Of a stretch of 36,767 nt of DNA, positions 26,810 through 33,768 are shown in pieces. The notes beneath the pieces are model-generated. The model worked only from the letters and a program-made list of their open reading frames with translations. It was not told the origin of the DNA and searched no databases. The position numbers and the translations under genes are program-made. The stretch covers positions 1 to 36,767 of the forward strand of contig JADZCI010000251.1 of assembly GCA_020851655.1 (NCBI GenBank), given 5' to 3'. The DNA is from Bryobacterales bacterium. Its GTDB lineage: Bacteria > Acidobacteriota > Terriglobia > Bryobacterales > Bryobacteraceae. Within the stretch, counting starts at the first letter, position 1. Each line of letters begins with the position of its first letter.

Positions 26810-26965
26810 GTGAAGCGCATCGACGTACACATCAAGGTCGTCATCGATCTGGAGGACGGTGAGAACGAGCGGCGCCTCGCCGCCGAAATCTGCCGTGTGA
26901 TTGAGAAGGTTTACGGCGTCCGCCGCGCCGAAGTTTCCAACATCGTCTCGGCGTCGGGAGAGTGA
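26810..26965 (+). CDS. Small 51-residue protein of unknown function
   Basis: It starts at GTG 26810 with KRIDVHIKVVIDLEDGENER and continues to VSNIVSASGE. The pattern, an alternating basic/hydrophobic strand, an acidic turn, an amphipathic helix (LAAEICRVIEKVYGV) and a second strand (RRAEVSNIVSA), looks like a genuine small alpha/beta fold. It has a good promoter directly before it, divergent from the Cys-rich protein gene, and its TGA touches the hemY stop. Codon use matches neighbouring genes. I do not recognise the family. Confidence 0.65.
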   Translation: MKRIDVHIKVVIDLEDGENERRLAAEICRVIEKVYGVRRAEVSNIVSASGE

Positions 26966-28339
26966 CTACGACGCGGCTTCGGTAGCGGCTTGGCGTCCCG
27001 TACGAATACAGTCGGGTATGCCGATTCCGTCATATGCATTTCCCGCCAGGTGGACTCCCGGCAAGTCACGAACCGCTATGCGAATCTGATCGACCCGGCT
27101 CCGGTGCCCGAGCGTGTATTGAGCCATGGCCCGCCGCCAGCGGCTGACGCGGTAGAACGCCGGCCGCGGCTTCCAGCCCAGCAACCCGCGCAGGTCCTCG
27201 CAAACCGTCTCCAGAAGGCGTTCGTCGGGAGTATCCAAAACGGCTTCCTGGCCGGCGCCGCCGAGAAAACACCGCATCACGACTTTGTCATCCGGCGCCC
27301 GGTATGGAAACTTGGCGCCGGTGAACGTGCAGGCCACCATCGTTCGCCGCTCCAGTTTGGGGACCAGAAATCCGAAGCCCGGTGGAACCGGCCCGCACTC
27401 GGAACGGTTCAGGCCTATGGCCAAAGTCAGCGAAGAACTGTATTCGATTTCGCTCAACAGCTTGCCCAAGCGCGGGTGCAACGGCGCCAACAGCGTCCCG
27501 GCCTGCCAAGCCGGACACGCGAAAATCAGACGCTCCGCCTCCCATGTCCCGTCGCCGGTGAAGACACGGAACGTGCCCTCGCTGGCCCGCTCCACACGCT
27601 GCACGGTATGGAAGATCACACGCATGCGGCCGCCAATCGCCTCGATGAGCTTGCCCACCAGGTCAGCGAGGCCGCCTTTCAAAGTCTGAAACAGCGGAGT
27701 GGCGTTGTTTGACGGCGGAGCATTGCGCCGCGCGGCGAGCACGCCCCGGGTCAGACTGCCGTACTTGGATTCAAGCTCCACAAACCGCGCCAGCACGCTG
27801 TTCACGCTCAGCGAATCGGCGGACCCGCCATAGACGCCGGAAAGCAACGGGTCGGCCAGGTAATCGACAGCTTCGCGGCCGTAGTGCTCCTCGATGAACT
27901 GGGCCACCGTGCGTTCCGCGCGCTCGCCTCCGGGCCGCCGGAAATAGTCCAGGCCCATGCGCAGCTTTGTGCCCCACCCAAGCAGCGGAGTGGCCGCCAG
28001 GGGCAACACCTTGGTAGGGATCATCATCATCAGGCCGTCGGGCATTGGCAGCAGCCTGCCCTGCTTGACTATGTAGGTGACGCGGTCTTTGTCGTTCGAA
28101 CCGATGACTTGATTGGCGAGCCCAAGTTCCCGGATCAGTTCGAGGCCCGCGGGCTTCGCTGACAGGAAACTGTCGGGTCCACCCTCTACAACGCAGCCTT
28201 CCACGGTCTCGGTTTGGATCACTCCGCCCAAACGCCCCGACCCGTCAAACAAGGTGGGCTCTACCCCCCGCTGGACGAGTTCGTATCCGGCCGAGAGTCC
28301 CGTAATACCGCCCCCGATGATGATACTTCTGAGCGGCAC
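26966..28339 (-). CDS. hemY: Protoporphyrinogen oxidase (HemY/PPOX type)
   Basis: 457 residues from GTG 28339, seven bases after hemE. The FAD dinucleotide motif SIIIGGGITGLSAGYEL is at residues 5-21; LGGVIQTETVEG and VVEGGPDSFLSAKP follow, typical of oxygen-dependent PPOX. The C-terminal FAD contact VHLAGNAYDGIGIPDCI is near 430. It oxidises protoporphyrinogen IX (or coproporphyrinogen III in the coproporphyrin branch) at the membrane surface in heme synthesis. It is the last gene of rbfA-apbE-hemE-hemY. Confidence 0.93.
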   Translation of the reverse strand: MPLRSIIIGGGITGLSAGYELVQRGVEPTLFDGSGRLGGVIQTETVEGCVVEGGPDSFLSAKPAGLELIRELGLANQVIGSNDKDRVTYIVKQGRLLPMPDGLMMMIPTKVLPLAATPLLGWGTKLRMGLDYFRRPGGERAERTVAQFIEEHYGREAVDYLADPLLSGVYGGSADSLSVNSVLARFVELESKYGSLTRGVLAARRNAPPSNNATPLFQTLKGGLADLVGKLIEAIGGRMRVIFHTVQRVERASEGTFRVFTGDGTWEAERLIFACPAWQAGTLLAPLHPRLGKLLSEIEYSSSLTLAIGLNRSECGPVPPGFGFLVPKLERRTMVACTFTGAKFPYRAPDDKVVMRCFLGGAGQEAVLDTPDERLLETVCEDLRGLLGWKPRPAFYRVSRWRRAMAQYTLGHRSRVDQIRIAVRDLPGVHLAGNAYDGIGIPDCIRTGRQAATEAAS

Positions 28340-28346
28340 GCTGGCC

Positions 28347-29384
28347 TTACGGCCGGAACTCCCGCACCATCTGCACCACAGCCCGAACGTTGTCAGGCGG
28401 TGTTTCGGGCAGGATTCCGTGGCCGAGGTTAAAGATGTGGCCGGGCCGGGTACCTGTCCGCTTCAGCAATTCGGTTACTTTGGCTTTCAGTTCCGGCAAC
28501 GGCGCCAGGAGCGCGGCGGGGTCAAGGTTGCCCTGAATCGCCGAGCGGTAGCTGATGTCCAACCAGGCCTGGTCGATGTTGAGCCGCCAATCCACTCCCA
28601 TCACGTCCCCACCGGCGGCATGCAATTCGCGGAAATAACCCGCGGCCCCGGTGCCGAAGTGAATCACCGGAACGCCCGTTGACCGGATCCGTTCAATCAG
28701 CGCGCGCGAATACGGCGCCACGTAGCGCACGTAGTCATCCGGACCCAGCGCGCCTACCCAACTGTCAAACACCTGGATGGCGCGAGCGCCCGAGGCGACC
28801 TGTAGCACCGCGAACGGTCCAAGCACGTCCACCAGCTTGCCCATCAGACGCCGCCACAAGGTTTCGTCCCGGTACATCAACGTCTTGGTGTTGTGGAACG
28901 TTCTCGTGGCGCCGCCTTCAATCATGTAACTGGCGACCGTGAACGGAGCGCCGACAAACCCGATTACCGGAACCTTGCCCGCCAGGGCGGACGAAACCAG
29001 CTTGATGGATTCACCGACATAGCCCAAGTCGTCTGTGTTGGAGATCGACAGCGAATCGACATCCGTCGAAGTTCGAATCGGGTTGTCGATCACCGGACCC
29101 TCGCCGCTGACAAACTTGAGTTTCAAGCCCATAGGTTCAACGGGGAGAAGGAGATCCGCAAAAATGATGGCCGCGTCGACATCCAGGATCTCGACCGGCT
29201 GCAAAGTCACCAGGGACGCCAAATCGGGACGCTTGCAAATCTCCAGGATCGAATGCTTTGACCGGACGTCGCGGTACGCCTTGAGGTACCGGCCCGCCTG
29301 GCGCATAAACCACACAGGCCGGACATCGGTGGGCCGGCGCCGGCACGCATCCAAGAATCGGCTGCTCATTGGAGGAACGCGCAT
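28347..29384 (-). CDS. hemE: Uroporphyrinogen decarboxylase
   Basis: 345 residues. The signature RPVWFMRQAGRYLKAYR lies near residue 22, IIFADLLLPVEPMGL near 77 holds the catalytic Asp, GFVGAPFTVASYMIEGG (~138) is conserved, and the C-terminal GHIFNLGHGILPETP carries the conserved His. It converts uroporphyrinogen III to coproporphyrinogen III in the cytoplasm. ATG 29384 has GGAG five bases upstream and lies inside the end of apbE (19-base overlap); ATG 29369, forming an ATGA overlap with the apbE stop, is the other possible start. Translation coupling with apbE is likely either way. Confidence 0.95.
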   Translation of the reverse strand: MRVPPMSSRFLDACRRRPTDVRPVWFMRQAGRYLKAYRDVRSKHSILEICKRPDLASLVTLQPVEILDVDAAIIFADLLLPVEPMGLKLKFVSGEGPVIDNPIRTSTDVDSLSISNTDDLGYVGESIKLVSSALAGKVPVIGFVGAPFTVASYMIEGGATRTFHNTKTLMYRDETLWRRLMGKLVDVLGPFAVLQVASGARAIQVFDSWVGALGPDDYVRYVAPYSRALIERIRSTGVPVIHFGTGAAGYFRELHAAGGDVMGVDWRLNIDQAWLDISYRSAIQGNLDPAALLAPLPELKAKVTELLKRTGTRPGHIFNLGHGILPETPPDNVRAVVQMVREFRP

Positions 29385-30346
29385 GAGTTCTCCGTTCTGT
29401 CTTCGCATAGGAAGACTTGAAATTCCTTCGGTTTATTCCGAATCGTCCAAGCCTTGCCATTGATAAAGAAGGGCTTGGTCCACGCTTCACTGTCAATTGT
29501 TCGCGGCGCGATCACCGACACCTCAAGCATCCCTTCTGCCGGGTAGCCGGTGCGCGGATCCATGATGTGGCTGTAAGTCTTGCCTCCCGCGACAAAAAAC
29601 TTCTCCGAGGTGCCTGACGTGGACATTGACTCGTTTTTCAAAAACACTTCCGTATAGGTCTTGCGGGCGTCCCTAGGATCCGGTATCGCGACTCGCCATC
29701 CGCGCGCTTCCTTCGGCGGATTTCCTATGGCGTACATGCTGCTCCGGCCCCCTGAGATGAACCCGGCGGTAATCCCTTTTCTTTTCAAGATATCAGCCAT
29801 GCGGTCCACAGCGTAACCTTTTCCGATGCCGCCGGGATCAATTTCTACACCTCGCACGTCGAAATGGATGGTTTTGGCCGCCGGGTTCAGCAGCATGTGG
29901 CGATAACCCACCCGTTCCAGCGCGGTCCGGATTTCCGCGCGGTGCGGGATTTTGCCACTACCTTTGTAAAACCCCCAGATCTTCATCAGTGGTCCGACCG
30001 TAATGTCGAAAGCGCCTTCACTTTTACTACTAACATCGTAGCAATAGGAAAGGAGGTCGAACAATTCGGGAGAAAGCTGCACGTCCTCGGTGGCGGCATG
30101 CTGGTTGATGTAGCTCCATTCGCTGCCCGGACGGTAGTTGGATAACAGGTAATCGAGCCGCCTCGTTTCTTCCAGGGCGGCATCGACAGCCTCTTCAATG
30201 GCATAGCGTTCGCCTCCATAGGCTACTACTGTATATGTAGTACCCATGGAATCCATGCTGCGCTCCACTCGCAGCAACTCGGCGGGCACCGTCAGGAGCG
30301 GTACCCACAGCCATATTGCGGCTATCGTCGACGCTTGTAGTATCAC
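29366..30346 (-). CDS. apbE: FAD:protein FMN transferase
   Basis: 326 residues from GTG 30346, overlapping the rbfA stop by four bases. The hydrophobic N terminus suggests a signal peptide or anchor. Family motifs are MGTTYTVVAYG, AFDITVGPLMKIWGF (~115), VEIDPGGIGKGYAVDRM (~165), FISGGRSSMYAIG (~190), TSGTSEKFFV (~250) and YSHIMDPRTGYPAEG (~265, Mg and FAD site). ApbE attaches FMN covalently to Thr/Ser of exported redox proteins. Its place between rbfA and hemE is unusual. No obvious Nqr/Rnf target is encoded in the window. Confidence 0.92.
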   Translation of the reverse strand: MILQASTIAAIWLWVPLLTVPAELLRVERSMDSMGTTYTVVAYGGERYAIEEAVDAALEETRRLDYLLSNYRPGSEWSYINQHAATEDVQLSPELFDLLSYCYDVSSKSEGAFDITVGPLMKIWGFYKGSGKIPHRAEIRTALERVGYRHMLLNPAAKTIHFDVRGVEIDPGGIGKGYAVDRMADILKRKGITAGFISGGRSSMYAIGNPPKEARGWRVAIPDPRDARKTYTEVFLKNESMSTSGTSEKFFVAGGKTYSHIMDPRTGYPAEGMLEVSVIAPRTIDSEAWTKPFFINGKAWTIRNKPKEFQVFLCEDRTENSCAFLQ

Positions 30347-30693
30347 GTAGAACTCTCAGACCCCCGTCCGCGCCGCAGCCGGCGCTGTAACTTACGGAGC
30401 TGAGCTGGATCATTTCCTACTAAAGTAGTTACAAAGCGTAGTTCCGGCATTCGAAACAAATCCAGCCGCTGCATCAGTTGCCGCCTTAGAAAGTGACGCG
30501 CGTGCTCCAACCCCTCGATCGCGCTTGGATTGCCGGCGGCCACCACGACATCGGCACGCTTCAGGTCGTGCGAGACGTGGACCGCCGACACGTCGACTTC
30601 CGTAACCCGCGGATCGGAAAGCTCAAAGCGGATGAGTTCGGAGAGTTCTTCCCGCATCATCTCTTCGACGCGCCGGGTGCGTAATTCGTCCAT
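30343..30693 (-). CDS. rbfA: Ribosome-binding factor A
   Basis: 116 residues, KH-like fold. TRRVEEMMREELSELIRFEL leads into SDPRVTEVDVSAVHVSHDLK, and HFLRRQLMQRLDLFRMPELR is the conserved C-terminal block. RbfA matures the 30S subunit by binding 16S rRNA. ATG 30693 is chosen because MDELRTRRVEEMM aligns with other RbfA N termini; the frame opens at GTG 30732. It is the first gene of a coupled run with apbE, hemE and hemY. The usual neighbours infB and truB are not here. Confidence 0.87.
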   Translation of the reverse strand: MDELRTRRVEEMMREELSELIRFELSDPRVTEVDVSAVHVSHDLKRADVVVAAGNPSAIEGLEHARHFLRRQLMQRLDLFRMPELRFVTTLVGNDPAQLRKLQRRLRRGRGSESST

Positions 30694-30769
30694 CGCTTCT
30701 ACCAGTTTCCGATACTGGTGGACGCGAGTCACTGAATTTTTGGATACGTGGGGGCGGGCGCCGGGCGTC

Positions 30770-31513
30770 TCAGATCCGGTTGAAGATCTGGATCACCTTG
30801 CCCAGGGACTTGTATTGCTTGATCATGGGCACCATCTTCCGCTCGCGCTCGTCGATCTCCTGGGCCCGTTTCAAGACGCCGTCCGCATGGTCTCGCGGCA
30901 CGACGACCACGCCGTCGGTGTCAGCGACGATGATGTCGCCCGGATTGACGGTCACGCCTCCGCACTGGACCGGGATATTATTGGCCACACTGGCCCACCG
31001 GCTGACGGCGGTGGCTGGCGTCACGCTGGCCGAAAACACGGTCAGGCCGAGTGCCCGGATTTCCTCGACGTCGCGAACTCCGCCATCGAGGATCATGCCG
31101 GCCATGCCGCGGGATTTCGCCGCCGTAGCCATCAATCCACCAATGGCCGCGACATCCAGGCCATTCTCCATCACAATCACGCCCACCTCGCCGGGCTTGG
31201 AATTATCGATCATCTCGGTGGAGTGTTTCACCGCCAGTTGCGCCGTCGCTTTGTCGGGAGGGGCGGGTTTGACGAGCGAAGTCAAGGCCCGGCCCACGAT
31301 CTTTCCCGGCGACACCGGGCGAATCGTGTGGGACATGAAGCCGCGTTTTCCCACGACTTGGTCCACGGCGTCGGCGACGCTCGCCGTCGGAGTCTTCATA
31401 AACCCGGCAATCAGCGGGTCTGCCGGCGCCGCGGCTTTGTGCGCCGCCTGAAACCCAACCAGCGCCAGCATGGCCAATCCGGCCACGCCGGCAATCCATG
31501 TTCGCTTTTGCAT
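30770..31513 (-). CDS. RraA-like protein with N-terminal export signal
   Basis: 247 residues. ATG 31513 has AGGAG seven bases upstream. Residues 1-26 form a signal peptide or membrane anchor (RTWIAGVAGLAMLALVGF), unlike classical cytoplasmic RraA. The RraA fold shows in SVADAVDQVVGKRGFM, GGLMATAAKSRGMAGMILDG, GGVRDVEEIRALGLTVF and GDIIVADTDGVVVVP, with the Arg-Asp of GVRD that in HMG/CHA aldolases supports metal and substrate binding. It could be a pyruvate aldolase acting on a 4-hydroxy-2-oxoacid. The sugar-acid dehydratase-like gene 19 bases upstream supports this; co-transcription is likely. Confidence 0.85.
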   Translation of the reverse strand: MQKRTWIAGVAGLAMLALVGFQAAHKAAAPADPLIAGFMKTPTASVADAVDQVVGKRGFMSHTIRPVSPGKIVGRALTSLVKPAPPDKATAQLAVKHSTEMIDNSKPGEVGVIVMENGLDVAAIGGLMATAAKSRGMAGMILDGGVRDVEEIRALGLTVFSASVTPATAVSRWASVANNIPVQCGGVTVNPGDIIVADTDGVVVVPRDHADGVLKRAQEIDERERKMVPMIKQYKSLGKVIQIFNRI

Positions 31514-31532
31514 AAGTCGCTCCTGATGATTC

Positions 31533-32780
31533 CTATCGCCCGGCTTCAAACCAAGGCGTGTCTTTGACCTGCGCCTTGCGCGCGGCTTCCTCGTTCATTT
31601 CCACACCGATGCCGGGACGATCCGGCGGCGTGATGAAACCCTTATCAATAATCTCGCCTTCCTGGACGAAACTCCGCCAGAGCGGCAAGCGCTGGATCCA
31701 GTGCCACTCCAGCACGAGGAAATTGGGGATGGCCGCGCAGACGTGCGCCGACGCCATCGTTCCGATGGGAGACACGACGCAGTGCGGCGCCACCGGCACA
31801 TAGTAGGTGTGAGCCATATCGGCGATCTTGCGCGCCTCCAGCAGCCCGCCGCATTTTTGAATGTCGGGCATGATGATGTCGGCGGCGCGCTTTTCCAGCA
31901 CTTCGCGGAACCCATGCCTCAAGAAAAGGTTTTCTCCGCAGCAGATGGGGGTGCTGGTGGATTGCCGGATATCGCGCATGGCGTCGACGTTTTCAGGCGG
32001 CACCGGCTCTTCCAGAAACAACAGATGAAATGGTTCGACTTCCTTGGCCACGCGTTTCCCGGTCGTCATGTCGTAGCGGCCGTGCATATCAACCGCCAGA
32101 TCCACGTTCTTGGGAAACGATTCACGGACAAAGCGGATTTTTGCCAGCATGTGATCGATCTCGCCGTTTGACGCGGTCCAGTTGACGCGGTCAAAGCGCG
32201 CCGGATCGGCCGCTTCATCGATGTCGATCTTGATTGCGGTGAAGCCCATGTCGCGGATCCCGGCCAACTTCTTGGGCGCTTCCGGATCCTTGGGGTCCTC
32301 GGTTTGCGAATCGCAGTAGACGCGCACCTTGTCGCGGACCTTGCCGCCCAGCAATTGATACACGGGCAGGCCGACGGCCTTGCCCGCCAGGTCCCACAGG
32401 GCGATTTCCACCGCAGAGAGCGCGGCGACGTATTGCCCTCCCTGCGCGCCGGCGAAGATGCCCGCTGTGCGGATGCGTTCGAACAACGCTTCGACATTCA
32501 AAGGGTCCTGCCCGACGAGAAAGCGGCGGAACACGTTAACCAGCGCGGCGCCGCCCCAGACCGCGTCGGTAGCCTCGCCCTGTCCGGTCAGGCCCTCGCC
32601 GGTGAGAATACGGACGTGAAGTTGATGCCCGTGCGCCATGACCTGGGCGGTGCGGACATCGGTGATCTTTAGTTTCGGCCGGCGCGAGGGCGTCGTGTTC
32701 TGTTGGATGGCGTAGGCGAGACCGGGGAGCGAAAGCGCTGACGCGCGCAGGACATGGCGGCGGGAAAACTGGTGTGTCAT
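31533..32780 (-). CDS. Enolase-superfamily dehydratase (galactonate dehydratase-like), Tat-exported
   Basis: 415 residues from ATG 32780, with GGAG just before. A twin-arginine leader (HQFSRRHVLRASALSLPG) opens the protein. The capping domain spans about 30-150. The barrel carries the metal ligands Asp in LAVDMHGRYD, Glu in LFLEEPVPPEN and Glu in ICCGENLF; the His of DMHGR and the His of VAPHCVVSPIG, with Asp in IIMPDIQKCGG, resemble the D-galactonate dehydratase group. At the second strand the motif is K-I-D (TAIKIDID) rather than the common KxK. It probably dehydrates a sugar acid; the neighbouring RraA-like gene could cleave the product. The exported location is unusual for the group. Confidence 0.87.
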   Translation of the reverse strand: MTHQFSRRHVLRASALSLPGLAYAIQQNTTPSRRPKLKITDVRTAQVMAHGHQLHVRILTGEGLTGQGEATDAVWGGAALVNVFRRFLVGQDPLNVEALFERIRTAGIFAGAQGGQYVAALSAVEIALWDLAGKAVGLPVYQLLGGKVRDKVRVYCDSQTEDPKDPEAPKKLAGIRDMGFTAIKIDIDEAADPARFDRVNWTASNGEIDHMLAKIRFVRESFPKNVDLAVDMHGRYDMTTGKRVAKEVEPFHLLFLEEPVPPENVDAMRDIRQSTSTPICCGENLFLRHGFREVLEKRAADIIMPDIQKCGGLLEARKIADMAHTYYVPVAPHCVVSPIGTMASAHVCAAIPNFLVLEWHWIQRLPLWRSFVQEGEIIDKGFITPPDRPGIGVEMNEEAARKAQVKDTPWFEAGR

Positions 32781-32836
32781 GGCTCCGTTCAATATATACC
32801 GCCCGGCGCCACCGGTTTGAGCCCGGCGCAAACCCA

Positions 32837-32842
32837 TACACT
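32837..32842 (+). promoter_or_regulatory. TACACT -10-like box eight bases before ATG 32851
   Basis: TANNNT box upstream of the YihY/BrkB-type gene, which lacks a Shine-Dalgarno sequence. The -35 region is weak. The ATG at 32845 is only two bases from the box. Confidence 0.28.
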
Positions 32843-32850
32843 GGATGTTG

Positions 32851-33768
32851 ATGACGGTCACCGGACGCGGGTTTTCGTACCTGCGCGAGGTTTTTCGATT
32901 TTCCTGGGCGGACTCGCGGCGCATCGCACAGTACTGGATGCAGACCGAGGTGCACGTGTTTTCGTTCTCGATCGCCGCCAATGTCCTCCTGTCGTTTTAT
33001 CCCTTTCTGCTGGTGATGGTCGCGCTGTGCCGGCAACTGCTTCATTGGCCCGCCGCCGAAGAAGCCATCTACACTGCCATCCGCGACTACTTTCCCGGCT
33101 CGACCGGCATGTTTCTTGCCTACAACCTGCCGATCAACTACGCCGAATCGGTCCGGAAGCTGGAATGGGTTTCGCTGCTCTTGTTGCTGTTCACCGCAAA
33201 TGGCATATTCATGCCTTTGGAAGTGGCGCTCAATCGCGCCTGGGCAGTCACAGAGAACCGGTCTTTCTGGAAAAACCAGGCGGTCAGCATGGCGCTGATA
33301 CTGGGTTGCGGCGCGCTGGCGGTGCTGTCCACAACGTTTACGGCGATGAACCAGCAACTGTTCGCCGCCGCGCTCGGCGAGTGGCCGGACCTGCCGAAAT
33401 ATCTCGGCATCGGCGCCTTCAAGATTGCTTCGCTGCCGGTTACGATTCTCATCCTGTTCCTGATCTACTGGCTGCTCCCCAACACGGACGTGCCGCCGAA
33501 GTTGATCCTGCCCGGCGCCATTCGAGTCGGCGTGAGCCTTGAGCTTCTCAAGTGGCTCAACCTTCTTATCTGGCCGTTTGTGCATGCCAAACTCAAACGG
33601 GAGTACGGCGTGTTTGTCAATTCGGCGACCATCCTCATCTGGAGTTTTATGGCGGGCATGGTGGTGTTGGCGGGCGCCGATGCCAGCGCCCGGCGGGCAC
33701 GCCTGTTGCAAGCCGGGGTGGATCCGGATGGGAAGCCCGGCAGTCCCGCGCTCCGCGCGAACGGTTAA
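32851..33768 (+). CDS. YihY/virulence factor BrkB family membrane protein
   Basis: About 305 residues. Six hydrophobic segments fit the family: FSFSIAANVLLSFYPFLLVM near 40, WVSLLLLLFTANGIFMPLEV near 108, AVSMALILGCGALAVLS near 145, IASLPVTILILFLIYWLLP near 190, and a final NSATILIWSFMAGMVVLAGA. YihY/UPF0761 proteins are inner-membrane proteins of unsettled function, once misnamed ribonuclease BN. ATG 32851 is preferred from the -10-like box; 32845 is an in-frame alternative. Its TAA stop overlaps that of the convergent TPR gene within TTAA. Confidence 0.88.
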   Translation: MTVTGRGFSYLREVFRFSWADSRRIAQYWMQTEVHVFSFSIAANVLLSFYPFLLVMVALCRQLLHWPAAEEAIYTAIRDYFPGSTGMFLAYNLPINYAESVRKLEWVSLLLLLFTANGIFMPLEVALNRAWAVTENRSFWKNQAVSMALILGCGALAVLSTTFTAMNQQLFAAALGEWPDLPKYLGIGAFKIASLPVTILILFLIYWLLPNTDVPPKLILPGAIRVGVSLELLKWLNLLIWPFVHAKLKREYGVFVNSATILIWSFMAGMVVLAGADASARRARLLQAGVDPDGKPGSPALRANG

